Source: Chitinimonas taiwanensis DSM 18899 (GTDB lineage: Bacteria; Pseudomonadota; Gammaproteobacteria; Burkholderiales; Chitinimonadaceae). From it: DNA of 64,000 nt. Position numbers and translations under genes: made by a program. The stretch lies in the NCBI RefSeq assembly GCF_900119825.1, contig NZ_FPKR01000009.1, forward strand, positions 124,001 to 188,000, read 5' to 3'. Below the pieces are notes generated by a model, which saw only the letters and a list, made by a program, of their open reading frames with translations, had not been told where the DNA came from and did not search any database. Numbering within the stretch: position 1 is the first letter of the stretch; the number at the start of each line of letters is the position of its first letter. Below are positions 1 through 9,000 of this stretch, in pieces.

Positions 1-857
1 GCGAGTTCCATATCGGCGACCCGAACAGCCTGTGGGCCGGCACCTCGCTGTACAAGCTCTACCAGGAGGCCTACACGCCTTGGGAATGGCATAAGCCGAT
101 TTTTGACCGCGCGGCCGAGCACGGCATGCTGGCTTTCTCCACGCCGTTTGATGAAAGCGCCGTGGACTTTCTTGAATCGCTGGGTGCGCCGGCCTACAAG
201 ATCGCCAGCTTCGAAAACACCGATGTGCCGCTGATCCGCAAGGTGGCGGCCACCGGCAAGCCGATGATCATCTCCACCGGCATGGCCAGCGTGGCCGAGC
301 TGGACGAAAGCGTGCGCGCAGCGCGCGAGGCTGGCTGCCGCGATCTGGTACTGCTCAAGTGCACGAGCACCTATCCGTCCACCCCGGCCAATACCCATCT
401 GCGCACCATTCCGCACCTGCGTGAGTTGTTCGGCACCCAGGTAGGCCTGAGCGACCACACCATGGGCGTGGGCGCGGCCGTGGCGGCCGTGGCGCTTGGC
501 GCCACCGTGGTCGAGAAGCATTTCACGCTACGCCGCGCCGATGGCGGCGTGGATTCGACTTTCTCGCTCGAGCCCGAAGAGCTGGCCATGCTGGTGACCG
601 AAACCGAGCGTGCCTGGCAGGCCATGGGCCAGGTGCAGTACGGCGCCACCCAGGCCGAGACCAAATCGCTGGTGTTCCGCCGCTCGCTGTACGTGGTGAA
701 GGACATGGCGGCTGGCGAGACCTTTACCGCCGAGAATGTGCGCGCGATTCGGCCGGGCCTCGGCCTCGCGCCCAAGTTCCTCGACACCCTGCTGGGCAAG
801 CGCGCCGGCCGGGCCATCAAGCGCGGCACGCCGCTGAACTGGGATTTGCTCGGATGA
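1..857 (+). CDS. pseI: Pseudaminic acid synthase, 3' part (5' end outside window)
   Basis: The reading frame is open from base 3 and has no start inside the window, so only the C-terminal 284 residues or so are present. Members of the NeuB/PseI family condense phosphoenolpyruvate with a 6-deoxy-di-N-acetyl hexose to give a nonulosonic acid. The visible part begins with a segment ending YTPWEWH, which is typical of PseI, and continues through TIM-barrel motifs (KIASFE, STGMA, KCTSTYPS, LSDHTMG, EKHFTL). It ends in a SAF (antifreeze-like) domain, roughly the last 60 residues, which binds sugar in this family. Its stop overlaps the next start (ATGA), so it belongs to the downstream operon. PseI is favoured over NeuB or LegI because of the YTPWEWH segment; the sugar made is inferred. 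Confidence 0.87.
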   Translation, partial: EFHIGDPNSLWAGTSLYKLYQEAYTPWEWHKPIFDRAAEHGMLAFSTPFDESAVDFLESLGAPAYKIASFENTDVPLIRKVAATGKPMIISTGMASVAELDESVRAAREAGCRDLVLLKCTSTYPSTPANTHLRTIPHLRELFGTQVGLSDHTMGVGAAVAAVALGATVVEKHFTLRRADGGVDSTFSLEPEELAMLVTETERAWQAMGQVQYGATQAETKSLVFRRSLYVVKDMAAGETFTAENVRAIRPGLGLAPKFLDTLLGKRAGRAIKRGTPLNWDLLG

Positions 858-1849
858 TGCGCGCGGGGCTGATCGGCTGCGGCCGCATCGGCTGCGAATT
901 CGACGACGATGCGGCGCGCATCGGCATCTACACCCACGCGGCCGCCTACCGCGCGGCCGAAGGCGTGAGCCTGCATGCGCTGGCCGATGCCGACCCGGCC
1001 AAGCTAGCCAAGGCTGCTGAGCGCTACGGCATACCGGCCGAGCGCTGCTATGCCAGCGCCGACGCCATGCTGGCGGCGGGCGGGCTGGACCTGATCAGCA
1101 TTGCCGCACCCGACCGCTTCCACGCCGATTTGGCCCTGAAGGCCATGGCCACGCCTGGGGTGCGCGGCGTGCTGCTGGAAAAGCCGCTCGCCTTGTCGCT
1201 GGACGAGGGCAGGGCGGTGGTGGCGGCTGCCCAGGCGCGCGGCATCGCGCTGGCGGTCAATTACTCGCGCCGCTTCTGCCCGGCCCATGCGCGCGTACGC
1301 GCGGCGCTGGACTCGGGCGAGCTGGGGCGTGTGCAGACGGTCACCGGCTTCTACGGCAAGGGCGTGCGCCATAACGGCAGCCACTGGCTGGATTTGCTGC
1401 GCCACTTCTTTGGCCCTTTAGCCAGCGTACAAGCCTGGCCCAGCCGCGCTGCCGCCTTCGAGGGCGACCCCAGCCCCGACCTGCGCATCGTGCTGGCTTC
1501 GGGCCTGGTCGCGCATCTGCAAGCCAGCAACCACCTCGACTACAGCCTGTTTGAAATGGACATCGTGGCCGAGCATGGCCGCGTGCAACTGTTGGAAAGC
1601 GGCCACCGAGTGATCTGGCAGCGCGTGGCCGACAGTCCTTACTACGCGGGCTACCGGCTGCCGCAGCTGGCCGAGGTGGATGAATCGGGCATGCGCGACC
1701 TGCTGCTGCATGCGGTGCAGGACCTGCGCGACGCGGTGCTCGCTGTGCGTGTGCCGCGCTGCAGCGGCGAGGATGGCTTGGCGGCCCTGCAGGCGGCCGA
1801 AGCCGCTTGCCGCTCGCTGCAATCTGGCCAAGCCGAGGCCCTGCCATGA
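854..1849 (+). CDS. Gfo/Idh/MocA-family sugar oxidoreductase
   Basis: A 331-residue protein with an N-terminal Rossmann fold (AGLIGCGRIGCEFD, residues 3-16) and the family signature EKPLALSLDEG near residue 110. It is followed by the alpha/beta C-terminal domain expected for NAD(P)-dependent sugar dehydrogenases. The usual length is 320-370 residues. The start overlaps the pseI stop and the stop overlaps the next gene, so translation is probably coupled. Together with the DegT aminotransferase and GNAT acetyltransferase downstream it resembles the dehydrogenase, aminotransferase, acetyltransferase trio that makes acylated amino sugars. The substrate cannot be read from the sequence. A second in-frame ATG immediately follows the first. 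Confidence 0.85.
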   Translation: MMRAGLIGCGRIGCEFDDDAARIGIYTHAAAYRAAEGVSLHALADADPAKLAKAAERYGIPAERCYASADAMLAAGGLDLISIAAPDRFHADLALKAMATPGVRGVLLEKPLALSLDEGRAVVAAAQARGIALAVNYSRRFCPAHARVRAALDSGELGRVQTVTGFYGKGVRHNGSHWLDLLRHFFGPLASVQAWPSRAAAFEGDPSPDLRIVLASGLVAHLQASNHLDYSLFEMDIVAEHGRVQLLESGHRVIWQRVADSPYYAGYRLPQLAEVDESGMRDLLLHAVQDLRDAVLAVRVPRCSGEDGLAALQAAEAACRSLQSGQAEALP

Positions 1850-2913
1850 GCAGCAAACCGCGCCTCGCCATCGTGGCCGGCGACCCCGGCGGCGGTGCCG
1901 CGCTGGTGCCGGTGGTAGAGCTGCTCGATGCGCTGCAATGGCCGTGTCATCTGTATGCCTATGCCGAAAGCCTCGATAACTGGACCGCGCGCGGCTGGCC
2001 GGTACGCCCGGCGGAACAGCTGCAGGTGGACAGCATAGGTGGATTGATCTGTGCGACCTCGGTCAATGCCCAGATGTACGAGCTGGACTGGCTGGCTGCG
2101 GCCCGCGCCAAGGGTATCCCCAGCCTTGCGGTGCTCGATTTCTGGAGCAACTACCTGGCGCGCTTTCAAAAAGCCGGCCAGACCACCTTGCCCGATGCGC
2201 TGGCCGTGCCCGATGCGCTGGCGCGCGAGGAGATGATTGCCGCGGGTTTCGATGCGGCTAGTCTGCATATCACTGGGCAGCCGGCGCTCGATAGGCTGGC
2301 CAGCATCATGCCGCTATCGCCCGCGCGTCGCCGTGCGCTGCGCGAAGCCTGTGGGGTGCGGGAAGGGCAGCAGCTGGCGCTATGGGTATCGCAACCCCTG
2401 CGCATGATCGCGCAGCGCCTGGGGCAGCCCGCCGCCATTGACGAGCAGCAGGCTTGCCTCGCGCTTGAGCAGGTGCTGGCGCAGTTGGGCGAGCCGATTG
2501 CGCTGCGTGTGAAACCGCACCCGCGTGAAAGCCGCGCCGATTTCGCCGAACTCGGGCAGGTCTGGCCGGATAGCCGTTTGGTGCCGGATAGCGTGCTGGC
2601 TCATGAATTGCTTATATGTGCCGATATCGTGATCGGTATTCACTCGATGATGTTGTTCGAGGCCTGCCAACTGGGGTGCCGGGTGCTTAGCTACCAAGCG
2701 GGGCTAGCGCCAGAAGATGACCCGCTGCCGAGCAACCGGGCAGGGTGGAGTTGGCGCTGTGCAGCCGCAGAAGCCTTGCCCGCCATGCTAAAGCGGGCAC
2801 TGACGGAAAGCCTGCCGCGCCCGCCCAAGCCCGATGGCCAGGCCGCGCAACGCATCATTGAGCAGATGGCTTACCAGATCACGGCACAAGAAAACAGACA
2901 GGAATCAGCATGA
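1846..2913 (+). CDS. GT-B-fold glycosyltransferase or epimerase-like protein
   Basis: A 355-residue protein. The start at 1846 is chosen because it gives an ATGA overlap with the preceding stop; an upstream frame extension exists but lies inside the previous gene. The N-terminus has a glycine-rich turn (AGDPGGGAALVP). The C-terminal half carries RVKPHPRES followed by ADIVIGIHSMMLFEACQLG, a pattern seen in GT-B enzymes related to capsule and CDP-glycerol transferases and UDP-GlcNAc 2-epimerases. It sits between the oxidoreductase and aminotransferase of a sugar operon, so a role in surface or flagellar glycan synthesis is inferred. I do not recognise an exact family, and it does not look like the PseG hydrolase. 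Confidence 0.6.
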   Translation: MSSKPRLAIVAGDPGGGAALVPVVELLDALQWPCHLYAYAESLDNWTARGWPVRPAEQLQVDSIGGLICATSVNAQMYELDWLAAARAKGIPSLAVLDFWSNYLARFQKAGQTTLPDALAVPDALAREEMIAAGFDAASLHITGQPALDRLASIMPLSPARRRALREACGVREGQQLALWVSQPLRMIAQRLGQPAAIDEQQACLALEQVLAQLGEPIALRVKPHPRESRADFAELGQVWPDSRLVPDSVLAHELLICADIVIGIHSMMLFEACQLGCRVLSYQAGLAPEDDPLPSNRAGWSWRCAAAEALPAMLKRALTESLPRPPKPDGQAAQRIIEQMAYQITAQENRQESA

Positions 2914-4196
2914 CTGAGCAACTCGCCCTGCTAGGCGGCCAGCCGGTGCGTACGACGCCGCTGCCCGCCTACAACACCCTGGGGCCCGAGGAACGGGCTG
3001 CCGTGAACGCCGTCATGGATAGCGGCGTGCTATCGCAATTCCTTGGGGCCTGGACGCCCGACTTCTACGGCGGCCAGCGTGTGCAGCAGCTGGAGCGCGC
3101 CTGGGAAGCCCACTTCGACGTGGCGCATGCGGTGTCGATGAACTCGGCCACGTCTTGCCTGTACGCGGCCGTCGGCGCGCTCGATATCGGCCCGGGCGAC
3201 GAGGTGATCGTGTCGCCCTACACCATGTCGGCCTCGGCCGCTGCTGCGCTGGTTTATGGCGCGGTGCCGGTGTTTGCCGATATCGACCCCGATACCTTCT
3301 GCCTAACCGCCGAGACGATTGCCCGCTGCATCACGCCGCGCACGCGCGCCATCATCGTGGTCGACATCTTCGGCCAGCCTGCCGATTTTGCACCCATCAT
3401 GGCCTTGGCACGCCAGCATGGTCTCAAGGTTATCGAAGACAACGCCCAAGGCCCCGGTGCGCGCTACCACGGCCGCTACAGCGGCACGCTGGCCGATATC
3501 GGCGTGTTCAGCCTCAACTATCACAAGACCATTCACAGCGGCGAAGGCGGCATTGCCGTGAGCAATGACGCACGCCTGGCGGAAAAGCTGCGCCTGATCC
3601 GCAACCATGCCGAAGCGGTGGCCGAGGCCAAGGGCGAGACTGATCTGGTCAACCTGGTTGGCTACAACTACCGGATGACCGAGATTGAGGCCGCAATTGC
3701 CGGCGAGCAGCTGAAAAAATTGCCGGCCCTGCTGGCCACCCGGCAAAGCCATGCCGCTCGTCTGACTGTGCGCCTTGCCGGTCTGCCCGGCATTACGCCG
3801 CCCAAGGTGCGCGCCGATGCCGAACATGGCTGGTATGTGTACGCAATCAAATACGACGCCAAGGCGACCGGCGTACCGCGCGCCAAGCTGGTCCAGGCGC
3901 TGCGCGCCGAGGGGATTCCGGCGGCAGAAGGCTATGTGAAGCCGCTCTATCTGCAGCCCATGTACCAGCAGCGCATCGCCATTGGCCGAGATGGCTTCCC
4001 CTTCAACCTGCCAGCCTATGCGGGCAGCCTGAACTACGCACGGGGTATCTGCCCGACCTGCGAGCAGATGCACTTCGAGTCGCTGATCTATGCCGACTAT
4101 ATCCACGCCAGCCTCAGTGAGGCCGATGTGGACAGCATTGCCGATGCCTGGGTGAAGGTGCTTGGCAATCTGGATGCCTTGCGGGAGGCGCGATGA
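2910..4196 (+). CDS. DegT/DnrJ/EryC1/StrS-family PLP aminotransferase
   Basis: A 428-residue sugar aminotransferase. The pyridoxal-phosphate lysine is Lys206 in SLNYHKTIHSGEGG. The aspartate segment VIEDNAQGPGA and the N-terminal SATSCLYAAVGAL cofactor loop are present. These enzymes transfer an amino group from glutamate to a keto-sugar nucleotide. The gene overlaps both neighbours by four bases (ATGA at both ends), so it is translationally coupled within the operon. It is slightly longer than PseC (about 380 residues), and the first residues (LLGGQPVRTTPLP) fit the AHBA-synthase/StrS side of the family. Which keto-sugar it uses is unknown; a pseudaminic-type or 3-amino sugar is plausible from context. 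Confidence 0.87.
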   Translation: MTEQLALLGGQPVRTTPLPAYNTLGPEERAAVNAVMDSGVLSQFLGAWTPDFYGGQRVQQLERAWEAHFDVAHAVSMNSATSCLYAAVGALDIGPGDEVIVSPYTMSASAAAALVYGAVPVFADIDPDTFCLTAETIARCITPRTRAIIVVDIFGQPADFAPIMALARQHGLKVIEDNAQGPGARYHGRYSGTLADIGVFSLNYHKTIHSGEGGIAVSNDARLAEKLRLIRNHAEAVAEAKGETDLVNLVGYNYRMTEIEAAIAGEQLKKLPALLATRQSHAARLTVRLAGLPGITPPKVRADAEHGWYVYAIKYDAKATGVPRAKLVQALRAEGIPAAEGYVKPLYLQPMYQQRIAIGRDGFPFNLPAYAGSLNYARGICPTCEQMHFESLIYADYIHASLSEADVDSIADAWVKVLGNLDALREAR

Positions 4197-4756
4197 GCGC
4201 GCCCGCCTTCCTGGCCGGCGAAAAGGTGCGCTTGCGCGCGCTGACCGAGGCGGATGCCGATGGCCCCTATGTGGGTTGGCTGAACGATGCCGAGGTGTGC
4301 GCGGGCAATAGCCACCATGTCTTCCCCTATGGCCGCGATACCGCGCGCGATTTCATCCGCAGCGCCAATGAGCGCAGCGATGCGCTGACCCTGGCCATCG
4401 AGCTGGCGGCCGACGGGCGTCACGTGGGCAACATCGCGCTGAACCAGATCCACCCGCGCCACCGTTCGGCCGAGTTCGCCATCTTGCTGGGCGATAAGGC
4501 GGTGTGGGGGCAGGGCGTGGCCAGCGAGGCGGCGCGGCTGATCGTGGCGCATGGCTTTAGTGCGCTGGGCCTGCACCGCATCTACTGCGGCACCTTTGCC
4601 GACAACGCCGGCATGATCGCGCTGGCGGCCAGGCTGGCCATGCGTGAGGAAGGCCGGCGCCGCGAGGCAGCCTGGAAAGATGGCCGTTTTGTCGACGTAA
4701 TCGAATTTGCAGTCCTCGCGTCCGAATGGGCGCGGCAAGAAAACTCAACGAATTGA
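4193..4756 (+). CDS. GNAT-family N-acetyltransferase (RimJ/RimL type)
   Basis: A 187-residue protein with a GNAT fold. The start VRLRALTEADAD, the central VGNIALNQIHPRHRSAEFAI strand pair and the acetyl-CoA loop GQGVASEAARL followed by LGLHRIYCGTFADN are all typical of the RimJ/RimL branch. It overlaps the aminotransferase gene by four bases, so the likely substrate is the amino sugar that enzyme makes; this would be the role played by PseH or WlbB-like proteins elsewhere. PseH itself is not clearly recognisable. Substrate assignment is inference from the operon. Confidence 0.8.
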   Translation: MSAPAFLAGEKVRLRALTEADADGPYVGWLNDAEVCAGNSHHVFPYGRDTARDFIRSANERSDALTLAIELAADGRHVGNIALNQIHPRHRSAEFAILLGDKAVWGQGVASEAARLIVAHGFSALGLHRIYCGTFADNAGMIALAARLAMREEGRRREAAWKDGRFVDVIEFAVLASEWARQENSTN

Positions 4757-4773
4757 ATGACAGGGATGGCGAC

Positions 4774-6021
4774 ATGAGCGAGAACCAACAAGCCTTGATC
4801 GACTGGAAGACCGACGCCTGGAAGGACCCCAATATGGTGGCCTGGTATTCCAAGCGGATGTTCGAGAACAGCGGCACCAACCAGCTCAAGCATCATCTCG
4901 AGATGCGCTTCATCAGCCGCTATGCGACCGGCCCCAAGGTGCTGGACGTGGGCTGCGGCACCGGGCGTGGCTCGATTCCGCTCGCCCAGCGCGGTCTGGA
5001 CGTGACTGGCATCGATAGCTCGCAAGCCATGCTGGACGAGACGCGCCGCCTGGCTGGCGATACGCCGATGACCCTGCTGCCGGGCGATGTGGCCAATTTG
5101 CCGCTGCCGGACAGCAGCTTTGACTTCCTGCTGTCGCTGAATGTGGTGGTGCACTTCCCGCACTGGCAGAACATCCTCTTGGAGTGGGATCGCGTGCTTA
5201 AGCCGGGCGGGCGCATCCTGTTCGACATCCATTCGCTCGACCATCTGGAAGCCGTGCATGGCCCGGGTGAGAAGACCCAGCAGATCCTGCAGGCCAATGA
5301 ATCGGCGGTGGGCAGCTATATGTCGCATGCGCGCTCGGCCGACCTCGTGGCCTGGGCCGATGAGCATGGCTATCGCGTGCAGGCCATCGTGCCGGTGGGC
5401 GGCTTTGTGGTCAGCACCCGTAACCACTGGCTGGCCGATCTGGAAACCAAGCACTGGTGGAACCGCCTCCTGGGCTGGATGACGGCCGACCAGAAGCTGT
5501 TCGACTTCGCGCTATGGCTGGAAACCGAGGTGGTGTGGAAGCTGCCGTGTACGAGTACCGGTCGCTTCATGGTGGTGCTCGACAAGGTGGCCGACCCCGA
5601 GGGTAATGCGCGTTGGCTGGCCGAGCAGAGACGGCTGAACGCAGCTTGGCGTGCAGGCGATAGCCTGGCCGCATTGCCGGCCCTGGATGCCACCAGCCTG
5701 CAGGCGCTCAAGCAGCACCTGATCCATCCGCGCAATACCTATCTGATGTACGAGCTGCTGAATGTGGCGCTGCGCCACTTCCCGGCCTTGCCGCTTGATC
5801 GCTATCTGCCTGACGAGTTTGTCCAGCTGTTCTCGGACTGGCATCTGCAGAGCGATATCGACCAGTTCAGCCTGCGCGTGGCCGGCGACTGGCGCCGCAA
5901 TGGCGGCTTTGGCGCCAAGTTCGAACATGCGGGTGTGCCCTTTGGCCCCGGCATGGAGTACCACCTGGTACGCGACATCCTTACCACCTACCTCGATGTG
6001 TTTCAGCAGGGAGAACAATAA
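4774..6021 (+). CDS. SAM-dependent class I methyltransferase
   Basis: A 415-residue protein. The start at 4774 is preferred over an earlier in-frame ATG at 4726 because an AGGG ribosome-binding site lies eight bases upstream and because the earlier start would run into the GNAT gene. Motif I is VLDVGCGTGRG (about residues 56-66), followed by GIDSSQAML and the LPLPDSSFDFLLSLNVVVHF segment that forms the methyltransferase core. Residues after about 270 form an extra domain with no motif I know. It sits in the sugar operon and probably methylates a sugar or glycan; O-methylation of flagellar sugars is known in other bacteria, but here it is inference. Confidence 0.8.
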   Translation: MSENQQALIDWKTDAWKDPNMVAWYSKRMFENSGTNQLKHHLEMRFISRYATGPKVLDVGCGTGRGSIPLAQRGLDVTGIDSSQAMLDETRRLAGDTPMTLLPGDVANLPLPDSSFDFLLSLNVVVHFPHWQNILLEWDRVLKPGGRILFDIHSLDHLEAVHGPGEKTQQILQANESAVGSYMSHARSADLVAWADEHGYRVQAIVPVGGFVVSTRNHWLADLETKHWWNRLLGWMTADQKLFDFALWLETEVVWKLPCTSTGRFMVVLDKVADPEGNARWLAEQRRLNAAWRAGDSLAALPALDATSLQALKQHLIHPRNTYLMYELLNVALRHFPALPLDRYLPDEFVQLFSDWHLQSDIDQFSLRVAGDWRRNGGFGAKFEHAGVPFGPGMEYHLVRDILTTYLDVFQQGEQ

Positions 6022-9000
6022 TGACCATCAAGCAAGGCGCAATCGTTTCCCTGCTTTGGCCACGCTATCACAATGCCATCGAGGCATTCTGTGCCCAGGA
6101 ACCGGGCATGGTGGTAATCACCCCACGTGCGCAGTTCGATGAAGGCCTTGGCTTTCGCCTCGCGCAGCACGGCAGCCAGTTGATCGAGCTGGAAAGCCTG
6201 CTCGACGGTCCGGCCGAGCAGCGTGTGCATGATGGCGTGAATATTGGCCTGACCAAGCTCGCCCATTACTTCACCACCACCGGCTGGGAAGATGGCTGCG
6301 TGCAGCTCGAGCTCGACGAGGCGCGCTTCCAGCCGCTGCTGAAGGCGCGTGCCGACGCCGAAGTGCCCGGCATGGTGCAGCTGATCGAGGGCCTACAACT
6401 GGCGCACGAGCAGTTTGACGTACGCCTCTTGGTGGTGAGCGAAGACGTGACCGCGAATGCCAAGACCGCGGTGATCTGGGCCAAGCGCGCGGAAATCCCC
6501 AGCCTGCAGGTCATGCACGGGGTAGCACTGTGCAAGCCTTACACCGTGCACGGCGCGTTGTTTGCCGATTCGCTGGCCGTGTATGGCCAGCGCGGCCTGG
6601 AGAGCTATCTCGACCTGGGCGTGGAGCCCGCTCGTTGCTTCGTGACCGGTAACCCGGCCTGGGATGCCTATCCGCATCATCTGACTCAGCGTGAGTCCTA
6701 CCGCGCCCAGCTGGCCGAGATGCACCAGCTCGACGCCGCCAAGCCCTGGGTGATGTTCGCCACCACCTGGGCCGCCAATCTGACCGCGCTGGGCGACCCC
6801 AGCGCCTTCGAGCACTGCCTGCAGCAGTTCATGCTGGCGGTGCGCGATCTACACGAAGCCGGCGTGGATGCCGAGTTCATCATCAAGGATCGCGCTGGTT
6901 CTCAGCTCAATGCCGAAGCCATGCTCGACCAGATGGCTGCAGAGCTTGGTCTGCCCAAATCGGCCTACCGCTACAGCGTGGCGGCGGCCGAACACTGGGT
7001 GGTGGCCGCCGATGTAGTGATCGGCACTGATTCCAACATCCAGGTCGAGGCGATGATTGCCGCCAAGCCAGTCGTCAACCTGATGAACTGGTTCGGTCTG
7101 CGCCTTGGGCCAAGCTTTGATGTGGACAGCGGCGTCGTGGAAATCGCGCCCGAGGAACTCGCGCCGATTCTGGCCCACCTGATTACCAATCCCGCCACCC
7201 GCGAACATCTGGGCGCCAAGGCCCGCGAGGCCGCGCCGCGCTACAACACCGGCGTGGACGGCCAGGCTCATCTGCGTGTGGCCGAGCTGATGCGCCAGCT
7301 GCTGAAGAGCAAGGCCCAGCAGCGCTATATCTGGCAGGAATTGCTGGACGTCGAGCATATCGACGCCACCGGCTACCACGACGGCCGTCGCCCCGACCTC
7401 GTCAATATGTTCACCAACCAGCCCAAGCTGCTGCTGGATATCGGTTGCTCGGCTGGTGGCACTGGCCTTGCGTTCAAGGAAAAGTATCCGGATGCCCAGG
7501 CCTGGGGTATCGAGATCAACCAGGCAGCGGCAGCCAAGGCCGCCACGCGGTTGGATAAGGTGCTATGCGGCAAGTTCGAGGACTTCGACCTGGTGGCCGA
7601 AGGCATCGAGCCTGGCACGCTGGACGCGGTGATCATCGCCGACGTGCTTGAGCATATGTACAACCCCTGGGATGTGCTGATGAAGCTCAAGCCACTACTG
7701 TCGCCGCGCGGCCAGGTGGTGACCAGTATCCCGAACACCCGCAATATCGGCCTGATGGAAGATCTGGCGCGCGGCTACTGGCGCTATGACGCCTGGGGGC
7801 TGCTCGACATCACCCATATCCGCTTCTTTACCTTCAAGGAAATCAAGCGCTTCTTCCACGAGACCGGTTATCACATCGTCCGCTCGGTGAACGGTATCGA
7901 CCCACGCCTGAAGTCGCTCTACGACCTGTTCGCCCCCAAGGTGCCTTGCGATATCGACTGCGGCAAGATGGTGATGAAGGGCGTGACGCTGGAAGAGCTG
8001 GGCGAGCTGTGCTCGCTACAGTTCTACTCGGTGGCCGAGCTTGGCGCCGAGGCGCTCAGCGATTACAACCCGGTGGCCCTGCCGGCCGTGCTGCCTGGCG
8101 ATAGCTATCAGCAATTCCTACGCTCGCACCTGCTGACGCCGGTCGAGCTCGGTCATTACGAGACCCGTATCGCCCAGTGGGGCCATCAGCCGCTCGTGCA
8201 TGCGGTGGTGGTGGCCAGCGCCGAAGCCTTGCCGCATATCGCCACCACCATCCAGTCGCTGGCCAATCAGCTGTATTACCGCGTGCGCTTTACCATCCTG
8301 GCGCCGGGTGATCGGCCGGATGGCTTCGTTGACAACGAACGCATGCAATGGCGTTCGGTCGATGGTCATCCGAATGCCGCCATCAATGCCGTGCTGGCCG
8401 ATAGCGATGCCGATTGGGTCAGCGTGATCCAGTCGGGCGACGAGCTGGCCCCGCATGCGCTGCTGTACATGATGGAAGCGGCCTACAGCAATCCGGATTG
8501 GCGTGTGATCTACACCGACGAGGATCGGCGCGAGGAGAGCGGGCAGTACAGCGCACCTTACTTTAAGCCCGACTTCTGCCCTGACTACTTCCAGTCTTTG
8601 CCCTATATCGGCGATTTCTTCCTGATCCGTCGCGATACCTTTGCCAGCCTGGGCGGCTTCTCGCCCGAGGCGCTGGGCGCCAGCAATTTCGATCTGCTCT
8701 TGCGCGTGGTGGACGAGTGCGGCAACAAGGTCATCGGTCATGTGCCCGATGTGCTCTACCACCGTGCCGACAAGCGCAGCCTGGATACCCTGCCGACCAG
8801 CGAGAGCATTGCCGCTGGCCAAGTAGCGCTGACCGACTCGCTGCGTCGTCGTAAGGTGGAGGCTGAGGTTCGGTCGGGCAATCTGCCCGGCACCTATCGG
8901 GTTCGCTACCGGCATGCGCGCCAGCCGCGCGTGTCCGTCATCATGCTGACCTGCGAGCATCTGCCCGAGCTGCAGCGCACGCTGGAAGGCCTGTTCAACC

